64,000 nucleotides of DNA from Gilvimarinus japonicus (GCF_042847215.1 NZ_AP031500.1:2294001-2358000), one strand, 5' to 3'; shown: positions 28,198-37,092, counted from the first letter of the stretch. Numbers and translations: made by a program. Notes: generated from the letters alone by a model not told the origin.

Positions 28198-30129
28198 TTA
28201 TTTCGCAAAGCTCTGAATCGGCATATCCCGCCAGCGTGAAGCGGGCAATGCCGGCTCGGGTACATCTGGGTATACCTCGTTTTGGCCGCTTAGCGTAACG
28301 CCTAAATCAGATAACACCTTAGGCTCTTGGGCCTCCGAGGGTGCAATAAAAATACCTAAGTTTCGCAACCACTCACCCAGAGCTAAGCTGCTGCTGTAAC
28401 GCACAATAGGTGCCGCCAACACTAACCCGGCCAGCACCGGCGTCATCCACCAGAAAAACACCGGCGTTAACACATAGGTCAAGGCACCCCAAATAATGGC
28501 GACCAAGGTGGCGGGAAATGTGTGCCCAAAAGCTTCGCCCCAAGGAACCATACGCCCCTCTCGCGCCTGAGCATTCCAGCTCACCTTATGACCAATTAAC
28601 ACGGATACGACAAAGTAAGCGTGAAACACCATCATTAATGGTGCGATTAAAATAGCAAACACCGTTTCAATCAGCGAGCCCATTAAAAGCCGTAACGTGC
28701 CACCGAACTGGGCGCGTCTTTGCTGTAACGCGATCACCACGCCAAAAACTTTGGGAAGAATTAACAGAGCCACCGTTAAACTCAACAAAGAAAAAATCAA
28801 TCCCGTTTTAGCGATGGGCCAATTGGGGAACATCTGAAAGCCCGCGGTGAAAAATACATTGCTTGATAACGCCCGGACGACCGCATCAATACTGCTAAGC
28901 GCCAGCATCATTAGCCACAACAAGGACGAGCCATAAGCCACCGCCCCCAGCAAAAAGTGTAAGCGGCTAACACCATGCAATCGCGAACCTGTCAGCAACG
29001 CCAAGTGTTGCATATTGCCCTGCACCCAGCGGCGATCCCGCGTCGCGTAATCCAACAGATTACTGGGTACTTCTTCATAGCTACCGCGGAGGTCGGCCAA
29101 CAGCACCACGCTCCAACCTGCGCGACGCAATAAGGCCGCCTCGACAAAATCGTGGCTTAAGATTTCGCCACCAAAAGGACCGCGACCGGTTAGCTCGGGT
29201 AAACCGCAGTGTTGCATAAAGGGCTCAATCCGGATAATCGCGTTATGCCCCCAATAGTTGGCCGTATCGGTTTGCCAAAAGGCTAAACCAGTCGCCAACA
29301 TTGGGCTGTATAAATCGGCCGCAAACTGTAAAAACCGGCCGAACATTGTGTGCTGCCGCACGGGGATCGGCACTGTCTGTACCAGCGCAGCGTTGGGGTT
29401 TTGCTCAATAGCGTGAACCAGCGACAGCATGCACTCGCCAGTCATCACGCTATCGGCGTCCAAGACAATCATCGACTCGTACTTATCCCCCCAGCGACAA
29501 CAAAAATCGCTCACATTGCCAACTTTTCGGCCGCTATTATCCGTGCGCCGACGGTAGTTTACGCGCGCCGCCAGCGGCCCTAACCGCCGGCAAAGCTGCT
29601 GCCAGGCACCGGCTTCGGCCCGGGCGAGCTCTGCGTCTTGGGTATCGCTCAGCAGGTAAAAATCAAAAGCATCGAGCTGACCGGTAGCCTCAAGCGAGCG
29701 CAAGCTGACTTCGAAACCCGAAATAACGCGGGCGGTATCCTCGTTGTACACCGGCATAATAACCGCTGTGCGAGTCGCAACACGGGGCTCGGGACTTGGC
29801 ACCGAGGACTGCCGGCGCAAGCTAAGTGGGTCGAGCCGCATTAACTGCAACACAAACCCTATCGCGCCACTGGTAAAGGCAAAGACAATCCACAAAAAGG
29901 TGATGCCAAACAACAGCAACAAGCTTATCTCTAATAGGGTTACCCCATTGGGCCGAAGAATTTCAAACATCATACCGATGCCTAACCCACCGAGCATAAA
30001 CACCAGACTAAAAAACAACACCCGACGCCCTAGGATGCCCGACATAGAGATTTCAGCTTGTTTCGCTGGCACACATGACTCCTGCTGTTTGGTTGATGCC
30101 TCACTGCACACTGTCGGGATACCAGACAT
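28198..30129 (-). CDS. opgH: Glucan glucosyltransferase OpgH, short form
   Basis: Inner-membrane family 2 glycosyltransferase that polymerises UDP-glucose into osmoregulated periplasmic glucan. It has the aspartates of VLDADSVMTGE and the RDRRWVQGN motif (QxxRW-type) plus multiple membrane helices. I place the start at the ATG at 30129 (GAGG nine bases upstream), overlapping opgG by 29 bp; a GTG 15 bp upstream is also open. The protein is 643 residues, far shorter than the roughly 850 of E. coli and Pseudomonas. Membrane sequence begins at about residue 36, so the long cytoplasmic N-terminal domain is missing. Confidence 0.94.
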   Translation of the reverse strand: MSGIPTVCSEASTKQQESCVPAKQAEISMSGILGRRVLFFSLVFMLGGLGIGMMFEILRPNGVTLLEISLLLLFGITFLWIVFAFTSGAIGFVLQLMRLDPLSLRRQSSVPSPEPRVATRTAVIMPVYNEDTARVISGFEVSLRSLEATGQLDAFDFYLLSDTQDAELARAEAGAWQQLCRRLGPLAARVNYRRRTDNSGRKVGNVSDFCCRWGDKYESMIVLDADSVMTGECMLSLVHAIEQNPNAALVQTVPIPVRQHTMFGRFLQFAADLYSPMLATGLAFWQTDTANYWGHNAIIRIEPFMQHCGLPELTGRGPFGGEILSHDFVEAALLRRAGWSVVLLADLRGSYEEVPSNLLDYATRDRRWVQGNMQHLALLTGSRLHGVSRLHFLLGAVAYGSSLLWLMMLALSSIDAVVRALSSNVFFTAGFQMFPNWPIAKTGLIFSLLSLTVALLILPKVFGVVIALQQRRAQFGGTLRLLMGSLIETVFAILIAPLMMVFHAYFVVSVLIGHKVSWNAQAREGRMVPWGEAFGHTFPATLVAIIWGALTYVLTPVFFWWMTPVLAGLVLAAPIVRYSSSLALGEWLRNLGIFIAPSEAQEPKVLSDLGVTLSGQNEVYPDVPEPALPASRWRDMPIQSFAK

Positions 30130-31735
30130 AGCTCCATACCTCACTCAGCTGTTGATCGCGCATTGTTAATGACACCTGCATATCGGCAGGCCCTTCGCCT
30201 TCGGGAATCAGAGTAAACGCCACACGCCACATTCCTTTAACCGGCAGCGGCTCAACGACGATGTGTGTGATCTCACCGCCCATGGCACTCACTTTTGCCT
30301 TCAGCTTGGCCTCGGTAGAGATGTTGTCTAATTCACCGCCGGTAAAATCGATGGCGAATTTGCGATGCGTTCGTGGCGGGCCATCCTCTTGTCCCGGGAT
30401 CGCCGCCCAACCAGTGCGGGTTCGCTCGACCTGAGCCAGCCCTTGGCTCGGCAAGCGCTCTTCAAAGGTACGCAACTGATACGAAAACAAGTGCTCTGTG
30501 TTTGGCGCTAATGGTTGCTTAGGCACCCAGTAGGCGACAATATTGTCATTGGTTTCGGAGTTGGTGGGAATCTCCACCAACTCTACCCGACCCTCGCCCC
30601 ACTCGCCCTTAGGGGTGACCCATAAACTGGGGCGGTCCGAGTAGTGCGCCTCGGCATCAAGGTAACTGTTGAACTCCCGATCCCGCTGTAACAAACCGAA
30701 CCCCTTGGGGTTGGTATCTTGTAACGAGGACACACGCAGCGATTTGGGGTTGCTCAGAGGCCGCCATATCCAGTCGCCTTGTGAGCTGTTAAGCAGTAAA
30801 CCATCCGAGTCGTGTATCTCAGGGCGAATATCATCGACGTAGTTGGTACTGTTTTCACCGTGGTGAAACATACTGGTTAGTGGTGCCACACCAACTTTGT
30901 TGATCTCGGTTCTAGGATACAAGACAGCATCCACATCGACGACGGTTGGCGCACCGGGCGCTAAGGTAAAGCGATAAGCACCACTGATAGACGGGCTATC
31001 CATCAGCGCGACTACCGTCATGGTCGTTTGTTCTTTGTCGGGTTGTAACAACCAAAAATCCCGAAATACCGGAAACTCTTCACCACTGCTCTCGGCTGTA
31101 TCGATCGCCAAACCGCGAGCCGACAAGCCATACACTTGACCGGGGCCCACTAAACGAAAATAAGTCGCACCTTGAAAGACCACAAACTCGCTTTTACGAT
31201 CTGCCTCATTGAGTGGATAATGCACGCGAAAACCAGCAAAACCAAGGTCCTCCGTCACAGCATCCATCACTGGTTTGGCCTGATCGCCATAGCGAAAATA
31301 TTCGGACTTAAACGGGACACGAGTATTGCTTCCCGCTTTGTCGACAGTGGTAATTGTTACGGGCTCATTGTAATAAAAGCCGGGGTGAAAAAATTGAACT
31401 TCAAACAATGAGTCTCGCTGCCACAAGCCCGCCTCGCGGCGAAAGTGTATCGAGCGATACTGCTCGTAGTTCATGGCAGCCAATGCCTCTGGCACATTGT
31501 GGTCGGGCTTTTGGTAAGGCTTGTCAGCCAGAGCCTGGGCGCGCTCTTTAACCGTCGCAAACACCACATCGGGTGTATTAGCGGTCGCCTCTGGCGCAGA
31601 TTGGGCAGCGCTTGGTAGCGATAATCCAGTTAACGCAAGGCACGTAAAAAACAACGTACCGTAAAAAAGTCGTTTTAACACAGAGGTGAGCTCAAGCTCC
31701 CCCTGCTCGCGATAACTGTGCGACGCATCACTCAT
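30101..31735 (-). CDS. opgG: Periplasmic glucan biosynthesis protein OpgG
   Basis: 544-residue exported protein needed for osmoregulated periplasmic glucan synthesis, acting on the backbone made by OpgH. A signal sequence (hydrophobic core about residues 24-42, SAAQSA cleavage region) is preceded by an unusually long charged N-terminus of about 20 residues. The mature region (FxTVKERAQALADKPYQ and onward) is typical OpgG. It overlaps opgH and is the first gene of the pair. No good ribosome site is seen at the chosen ATG, and a later start could be used. Confidence 0.95.
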   Translation of the reverse strand: MSDASHSYREQGELELTSVLKRLFYGTLFFTCLALTGLSLPSAAQSAPEATANTPDVVFATVKERAQALADKPYQKPDHNVPEALAAMNYEQYRSIHFRREAGLWQRDSLFEVQFFHPGFYYNEPVTITTVDKAGSNTRVPFKSEYFRYGDQAKPVMDAVTEDLGFAGFRVHYPLNEADRKSEFVVFQGATYFRLVGPGQVYGLSARGLAIDTAESSGEEFPVFRDFWLLQPDKEQTTMTVVALMDSPSISGAYRFTLAPGAPTVVDVDAVLYPRTEINKVGVAPLTSMFHHGENSTNYVDDIRPEIHDSDGLLLNSSQGDWIWRPLSNPKSLRVSSLQDTNPKGFGLLQRDREFNSYLDAEAHYSDRPSLWVTPKGEWGEGRVELVEIPTNSETNDNIVAYWVPKQPLAPNTEHLFSYQLRTFEERLPSQGLAQVERTRTGWAAIPGQEDGPPRTHRKFAIDFTGGELDNISTEAKLKAKVSAMGGEITHIVVEPLPVKGMWRVAFTLIPEGEGPADMQVSLTMRDQQLSEVWSYVWYPDSVQ

Positions 31736-32103
31736 AGTTCAGTCCCGAATCAGATATTGATATACGATAACCTTGAGTCCAAGATCAATCAGAAACCTAT
31801 CGAGAGCAATTTGCTTGCCAGTTAAGATGCCCGCCACATTTGCGTGCAAAAGAGCGCAGCCCGCCACAAAAGCGAGCAAATTTGTGCGCTAAAGCACAGA
31901 AGGAATAGAGATTAAGCCCGCGGCTCTTTAGCCGTAGTGGACACGACGTTGTAGCTCTTACATACCCTTGTAGAGTTGGGTAAGGGTTGCACTAAGGGGC
32001 GGGAATTATACGCTCTGAGAAAGGCTAAAAACCTGAGAACGAGGCACACCTGTGTTGTGCTTCGGTTCAGGCTCGAAGCACAACAAGATTAAAAGCACCT
32101 CGT
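31736..32103. other. Intergenic region upstream of opgG
   Basis: 368 bp without a gene. It holds, from the opgG side, the opgG leader and presumed promoter, a 30-bp-spaced direct repeat of GCCCGCCACA (31829-31838 and 31859-31868), and a near-palindrome AGCGAGCAAATTTGTGCGCT (31871-31890). At the far end is the nested hairpin that follows the TPR gene. Confidence 0.6.
31871..31890. promoter_or_regulatory. Near-palindrome upstream of opgG, possible operator
   Basis: Twenty-base imperfect palindrome with eight of ten pairs matching around a central AAATTT. It sits 136 bp before the opgG start. A regulator-binding role is inferred from symmetry only. Confidence 0.35.
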
Positions 32104-32104
32104 T
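32038..32104 (-). terminator. Nested hairpin after the ectoine-operon TPR gene
   Basis: Inner perfect 12-base stem TGTTGTGCTTCG/CGAAGCACAACA with a nine-base loop (32053-32064 and 32074-32085), inside an outer seven-base stem AACGAGG/CCTCGTT (32038-32044 and 32098-32104). On the minus strand a TTTTT run follows six bases after the outer stem. Probably ends the ectoine transcript. Confidence 0.6.
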
Positions 32105-33027
32105 TAATTTGACAATAACGCTTTAAATTCTTCAAGCTCGTACAGGGGCTCTAACGCGGGGTCTTCCATAACCGTTTGTCGATAACTATCGGCGCGCTCT
32201 AGGGTTTCGCGCAAGTAGTGAATCGCCTGATCGTGATTGCCCAGCATAGTTTTAGCACAGGCCAACTGATAAAACGCGTGGGCATTATCGGGGTCGATGG
32301 TCAGAGCATGCTGGCATAAGTTAATAGCCCACTGCACCTCACCTAACTCTAGCACCTCGTCCGCTTTGTAGGTTAAAGCCTCACAGTCATCTGGCCGCAT
32401 TTCTAAGATTTGATCGTAAATCGCAATTTTATTGGCTGAGAGCGTTTCTTGGGCAGCCTTTAGCCACAGGGAGTGTAATTCCTGGGTGCGCTCAATCTCT
32501 TCCCGGTTTTCGTCAATATGCTGGGTTTTTTGCGTCAGCTGGTGCTCAATTAAACGTAAACGTTTTTCGTAAGTCTCAACAAGCTTGCCGACTTCTTCAT
32601 CGGCAATTTTATTCATACGCTCTTTAATATCACGTACGGAGGTCCAGCCTACTAACACCAGGATCGAGCTGACGCCGGCGATAAGGTAAAAGAAGTAGGT
32701 GATCGTATTGGTGGCGTAGCTAACACCGCGGTCGATAGACTCGACGTGGCGGTCAACCAGCTTCTCGGTCAGCTCTATACGCTGGGCGGCCATCTCGGTG
32801 CGCAGAGCCTTCAATTCATCCAGCATGTACCGTTCAATAAACGGGCTATACATTGCCTCGTCTAAGTTTTCGACGGTTTCTCTTAAGGTTTTATCAACAT
32901 CAGGGCCCGCAACTGACGATGGGGCCACTTGGGCCCCATCGTCAGTATTATCTGTGGTGTCGTCCGCGTGAGCGCCTAAGGCGCTCAACACCAACCACAT
33001 CAGCGCGCCGAAGGTTAAGCCGCGCAT
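32104..33027 (-). CDS. Unrecognised membrane TPR protein coupled to ask
   Basis: 307-residue protein I cannot name. It has a signal-peptide-like N-terminus (residues 1-21, ending AHADD), a predicted periplasmic helical stretch (about 42-100), one transmembrane helix (about 107-129), a positively charged flank (RDIKERMNK) and a coiled-coil stretch (about 134-185). TPR-like repeats follow (about 197-277), and the tail is PALEPLYELEEFKALL. The positive-inside rule puts the TPR part in the cytoplasm. Its start lies inside the aspartokinase gene (13-bp overlap), so it is the fifth cistron of the ectoine operon. No catalytic motif. A scaffold or sensor role in ectoine synthesis is inference. Confidence 0.85.
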   Translation of the reverse strand: MRGLTFGALMWLVLSALGAHADDTTDNTDDGAQVAPSSVAGPDVDKTLRETVENLDEAMYSPFIERYMLDELKALRTEMAAQRIELTEKLVDRHVESIDRGVSYATNTITYFFYLIAGVSSILVLVGWTSVRDIKERMNKIADEEVGKLVETYEKRLRLIEHQLTQKTQHIDENREEIERTQELHSLWLKAAQETLSANKIAIYDQILEMRPDDCEALTYKADEVLELGEVQWAINLCQHALTIDPDNAHAFYQLACAKTMLGNHDQAIHYLRETLERADSYRQTVMEDPALEPLYELEEFKALLSN

Positions 33028-34451
33028 ATGGCGTCCCCGTGATCATGGACTTCAATCAGGCAGCGATGCAAGCTTTGCACCGCCAGATCATAATCGTCTT
33101 CATTGAGAATAAACTGCATATCCACCTGTCTTATAGATTGGTGCATGGCGAGAATACTGATATTCACCTCACTCAGTGCCGATACGGTTTTGGCCAGCAT
33201 GCCCGGAACCTTCATATCGCTACCAATCGCCGAGACGACCGCGACCTTGCGGGTATTAATCTCGGCATCTGGGTAGGCCTCTTCAAGCACCCGCCGAATA
33301 CGGTTAACCGTTTTTAAATTTGCGGCCACATAATGGGTAATGGTATTGGCATTAATATCTTTACTCACCACGTGCGCTTTGTAGCGTGCAATGGTTTTCA
33401 GTATAGCCGAATCGTAACTATCAATGTTGCCCATCATGTCCTGATCGAACAACTCAATCGAGTAAACCCGGCGGCGGCCGGCAATAATCTCGACCCTAGG
33501 GGTATCACTTACGTAATCACCGGTAATCAAGGTGCCGGAATGCTCGGGCTCGAAGGTATTCATCACCCGCAAGGGAATATCCGCCTGACGCAAGCCTTTT
33601 GCCGCGCGAGGGTGAATTGCCTCCATGCCCAAATTGGCTAACTGGTCAGCAACATCGTAATTAGTGCGCCCAATGGGTACCACTTTATCGGCGCCCACCA
33701 AACGTGGGTCGGCACTGCTCAAGTGGTACTCTTTATGGATAATCGCCTCACGTGCGCCAGTAATTACGGCGATACGGCTGAATGTCATCTCGCTGTAGCC
33801 GCGATCAAAACTGGCCATTAAGCCATTGTCGCAGTGTGTATAACCGGTAGCGATAAGCAGCTCAGTGTCATAGTTAACACCGGCAAACGACTGGCTAATC
33901 ATAGTGTCAAGATTCTCAGCCCCTTCCGCCTGCCAACCCGACAAATCGATAAAGCGCGCATTAATACCATCGCGCTGTAGCAAATGCGCCATATTCCACG
34001 CACTGTGAGCCTCACCGATACTGGCAAGCATCTCGCGTACAGTAAACAGGTGTGCTTGCAACTCAAAATGGCCGTGCTGACACAGGCGTTGTAAGTCAGT
34101 CAGCACACGCTCAGCGTCACTCAGACGACCCGAGATAAACTCGTCCGCCTGACGCCCAAGCTCAGTCTCGCCAAACAGCTTAAGGTTAATAGCAAACATT
34201 TTATCACGCAGAGTTTCAAAGGCTTCATGCCACTCGTCATCATTGCTAGTGTTGGCGAACAGGCCATAAACACCTGGCTTGCCGTTGCTTTTGTTTTCCA
34301 GCAATAGGTCAGTCATGCCACCGTAGGCCGAGACGACAAACACCCGGTTATAGATGTCGTTGCTGTTGTTTCCTTTTAAGATGACGTTATCGCGCACCGC
34401 CGAGTATTCACTCATGGAGGTGCCACCGATTTTCTCTACTGTATGGTTCAT
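33015..34451 (-). CDS. ask: Ectoine-operon aspartate kinase (Ask_Ect)
   Basis: 478-residue aspartokinase of the Ask_Ect subgroup, which supplies aspartyl phosphate for ectoine and in characterised cases escapes feedback by lysine and threonine. The N-terminal KIGGTSMS replaces the common KFGGTS motif. The kinase domain is followed by two ACT-like regions at the C-terminus (VAVVSAIGSDM... and ISILAMHQS). The start has AAGGG eight bases upstream. It lies 102 bp after ectC and overlaps the TPR gene. Confidence 0.93.
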   Translation of the reverse strand: MNHTVEKIGGTSMSEYSAVRDNVILKGNNSNDIYNRVFVVSAYGGMTDLLLENKSNGKPGVYGLFANTSNDDEWHEAFETLRDKMFAINLKLFGETELGRQADEFISGRLSDAERVLTDLQRLCQHGHFELQAHLFTVREMLASIGEAHSAWNMAHLLQRDGINARFIDLSGWQAEGAENLDTMISQSFAGVNYDTELLIATGYTHCDNGLMASFDRGYSEMTFSRIAVITGAREAIIHKEYHLSSADPRLVGADKVVPIGRTNYDVADQLANLGMEAIHPRAAKGLRQADIPLRVMNTFEPEHSGTLITGDYVSDTPRVEIIAGRRRVYSIELFDQDMMGNIDSYDSAILKTIARYKAHVVSKDINANTITHYVAANLKTVNRIRRVLEEAYPDAEINTRKVAVVSAIGSDMKVPGMLAKTVSALSEVNISILAMHQSIRQVDMQFILNEDDYDLAVQSLHRCLIEVHDHGDAICAA

Positions 34452-34553
34452 ACTATTACCCTTGCGATGCCTGTGACTGAGTGGAACAAAAACGAAACAA
34501 CCAGGGCTTAATTAAGCCATAACTTTAAGCCCTGGCTATTATCAGCTGTGACC

Positions 34554-34952
34554 TCAGTCTGAAACTTCTTCGGCATCTAACTCATACGCGCCTTCAGCAT
34601 TGTGCACCTCTTTACCGTGCAAGGGCGGGTTAAATACACACGCCATTTTCATTTCTTCATCGGCGCGAAGAATGTGTTTATCATTTAAGTTCAAGTTATA
34701 AACGGTGCCGGGCGCAATTTGGTACACCTTACCGTCGGCAACGGTTTCCACCGAGCCGTAACCGCTAATGCAGTACACAGTCTCCAGGTGGTTTTGGTAG
34801 TGCAGGTGCAACTCAGCATCGCGATAAATAGTCGTGATATGAAACGAAAAACCCATGCCATCGTTTTTTAATAACAAGCGGGTGCTGTCCCAGCCCTCTG
34901 ATACAATTTTACGATCGGTTTTTTCCGCGTCTTTTAAGTGTCTAACAATCAT
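34554..34952 (-). CDS. ectC: L-ectoine synthase
   Basis: 132-residue cupin enzyme that cyclises N-gamma-acetyl-diaminobutyrate to ectoine. It shows MIVRHLKD, the LHLHYQNHLETVYCISG metal-binding strand region and PGTVYNLNLNDKH typical of EctC. AGGAG lies six bases before the start. It follows ectB by 69 bp. Confidence 0.97.
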   Translation of the reverse strand: MIVRHLKDAEKTDRKIVSEGWDSTRLLLKNDGMGFSFHITTIYRDAELHLHYQNHLETVYCISGYGSVETVADGKVYQIAPGTVYNLNLNDKHILRADEEMKMACVFNPPLHGKEVHNAEGAYELDAEEVSD

Positions 34953-35021
34953 TGCTCACTCCTACAAAATCTATTAAAAATGGCGGCTAAAAGCCGCCAA
35001 TCGAAATACGTTAATCACGTA

Positions 35022-36296
35022 TTATGATGCTTTTTTTAATTTCTCGTCAGCGAATACTTCAGCAAAGCTCTGCTCGAGCTTATCCAGCCCCTCAGAAAGC
35101 GCTTCCGTCGCAATCGTTAATGGACAAAAACATTTAACGATTTGACTGTGATTACCTGAGGTTTCAATCACCAGACCATTTTTAAACGCTTGTGCGCAGA
35201 CCTTGCCCGCCAGCTCGCCAGTACGGCAATCAATGCCCTGCATTAAACCGCGACCTTTGAGTCCCAGAGCAATACCACCGTGGGCATCAATAATCTTCTT
35301 GAACCGCTTGGTGACCAGCTCGGCTTTTTCTTGCACTGCCAGCTCCAGCTTATTGTCGCTCCAGTAGTGCTCAATAGCCGCCGCTGCGGTAACAAACGCG
35401 TGGTTGTTGCCACGGAACGTACCATTGTGCTCACCCGGCTCCCACTGATCCAATTCTGGCTTAATCAATACCACTGCGAACGGCAGGCCATAAGCGCTAA
35501 GTGATTTAGACAGAGTGATGACATCTGGTTTAATACCCGCTTTCTCAAAACTAAAGAAAGTACCAGTGCGACCACAGCCTGCCTGAATATCATCCAAAAT
35601 CAACAAAATACCGTGCTTTTTACAAAGCTTATCAACCGCCTGCAACCACTCGTTAGTAGCGACGTTAAGACCGCCCTCACCTTGCACGGCTTCAAGAATC
35701 ATTGCCGCAGGCTTATCGATACCACTGGATGGGTCTGACAACAGCTTATCCATCATTTTCACAGTGTCGACATCACGGCCGTAATAGCCACAAAATGGCA
35801 TGCGATCAACATCACATAAAGAAACGTTAGCGCCGCCCCGGTGATGCTGATTACCGGTTACCGCTACAGCGCCCAAAGAGCAGCCGTGAAAACCATTAGT
35901 GAAAGAAATAATATTGCTGCGACCGGTAATTTTACGAGCAATTTTTAACGCCGCCTCTACCGCGTTGGTACCGGTTGGGCCGGTAAACTGCACGACATAT
36001 TCCATATCGCGGGGGGCTAAAATTTTATCGCGGAAAACCTCAAGAAAGTTGCGCTTGGCATCGCTGTGCATATCCAAGCCGTGGGTAATCCCGTCTTCAG
36101 CGATATAATCAACCAACGCCTGCTTGATGTTGTCGTTGTTGTGGCCATAGTTCAAAGAACCCGCACCCGAGAGAAAATCGATGTAACGCTCGCCCGAGTC
36201 AGTGTAGAGATAGCAGTCTTTAGCCTTGTTAAACACTACCGGAAACGATCGCGCGTAAGACTGAACTTCTGATTCCATCTCGTCAAAAATCTTCAT
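35022..36296 (-). CDS. ectB: Diaminobutyrate-2-oxoglutarate transaminase
   Basis: PLP-dependent class III aminotransferase (424 residues) converting aspartate-semialdehyde to diaminobutyrate, the first committed ectoine step. It has the FLSGAGSLNYGHNN start, the ILDDIQAGCGRTG cofactor motif, the catalytic lysine in TLSKSLSAYG and the late GTFRGNNHAFVT. GAGG lies seven bases upstream of the ATG. Confidence 0.97.
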   Translation of the reverse strand: MKIFDEMESEVQSYARSFPVVFNKAKDCYLYTDSGERYIDFLSGAGSLNYGHNNDNIKQALVDYIAEDGITHGLDMHSDAKRNFLEVFRDKILAPRDMEYVVQFTGPTGTNAVEAALKIARKITGRSNIISFTNGFHGCSLGAVAVTGNQHHRGGANVSLCDVDRMPFCGYYGRDVDTVKMMDKLLSDPSSGIDKPAAMILEAVQGEGGLNVATNEWLQAVDKLCKKHGILLILDDIQAGCGRTGTFFSFEKAGIKPDVITLSKSLSAYGLPFAVVLIKPELDQWEPGEHNGTFRGNNHAFVTAAAAIEHYWSDNKLELAVQEKAELVTKRFKKIIDAHGGIALGLKGRGLMQGIDCRTGELAGKVCAQAFKNGLVIETSGNHSQIVKCFCPLTIATEALSEGLDKLEQSFAEVFADEKLKKAS

Positions 36297-36380
36297 GCTA
36301 TATCCTCAAATAAGTAATCTTTTGCAAAAATTCGCGTAGTAAATGGCAGGCCTAACGACTCCGCCCCAACTGCCCTAGCG

Positions 36381-36878
36381 TTAGCGCTTAAAAGGGCCGA
36401 TAACCAAGCGGTGTTCATCGTCGTGAACACCTCCAAAATGCTGTTCTTTCTCGAAGTAGACGTCGCTGTTCAACTCGGCTTGTAAGTCCCGGGCCAAGGA
36501 TTTAAATACTCCCCAGGACGCTTCGTTGTCGGGCGTGATCGTGGTATGCATATGAGTCACCCGCTCGCAGGCGTCGCTGGCTAGCTGAGCCTTCACCAAC
36601 TTTTTGGCAAGTCCTAAACCTCGAGCCGCCGGGTCGACGACGATTTGCCAAACAAACAATACGTTAGGCTCTTTAGGGAGCACATAGCCTGAGGCAAAGC
36701 CCACCATTTGCTCACCTTTAAAGGCCGCTATTGCCGTATCGGCAAAGTGCGAGCACTGCAGGAGGTTGCAGTAAATCGAATTGGGGTCGAGCGGCGGATT
36801 GGCCGCAACCAACTGATTTAATGCATAACCATCGGCGGCAGTGGGGTGGCGCAATAAAACTGTGTCTGAATCACTCAT
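36381..36878 (-). CDS. ectA: Diaminobutyrate acetyltransferase
   Basis: 165-residue GNAT-family enzyme that acetylates diaminobutyrate. It contains the acetyl-CoA site region IVVDPAARGLGLAKKL and the THMHTTITPDNEAS segment characteristic of EctA. First gene of the ectoine operon, with AGGGGA 11 bases upstream. The transcript from the predicted operator/promoter would have a leader of about 150 bases. No ectD (hydroxylase) is in the window. Confidence 0.96.
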   Translation of the reverse strand: MSDSDTVLLRHPTAADGYALNQLVAANPPLDPNSIYCNLLQCSHFADTAIAAFKGEQMVGFASGYVLPKEPNVLFVWQIVVDPAARGLGLAKKLVKAQLASDACERVTHMHTTITPDNEASWGVFKSLARDLQAELNSDVYFEKEQHFGGVHDDEHRLVIGPFKR

Positions 36879-37031
36879 AACTAATGCATTCCCCTGAAAA
36901 CTAAATTAAACGATAAACCCCAAACGATGACGAAATGTCGCGCTTAGCAGCGGCACCTCTTGATTATTGCCTTATTTCGTCGTTAATCGAGCGAGACAAG
37001 CAAAATATTTGTTTAGTGGTCTAAGTTTTAA

Positions 37032-37049
37032 TGTATAGTACACTAAGTA
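37032..37049. promoter_or_regulatory. EctR operator in the ectA/ectR divergent promoter
   Basis: On the minus strand the site reads TACTTAGTGTACTATACA. The EctR1 operator described in Methylomicrobium alcaliphilum is, as I recall it, TATTTAGT-GT-ACTATATA, which differs at only two of 18 positions. The right half contains a TATACA that could be the -10 of the ectABC promoter, with a weak -35 (CTTACC, 37054-37059) 16 bases upstream, so bound repressor would cover the promoter. The opposite strand offers TATAGT (37034-37039) as a -10 for ectR itself. Confidence 0.75.
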
Positions 37050-37092
37050 CTTTGGTAAGTCCAGAGACACTCTACTCCATCGAGGCACTACT

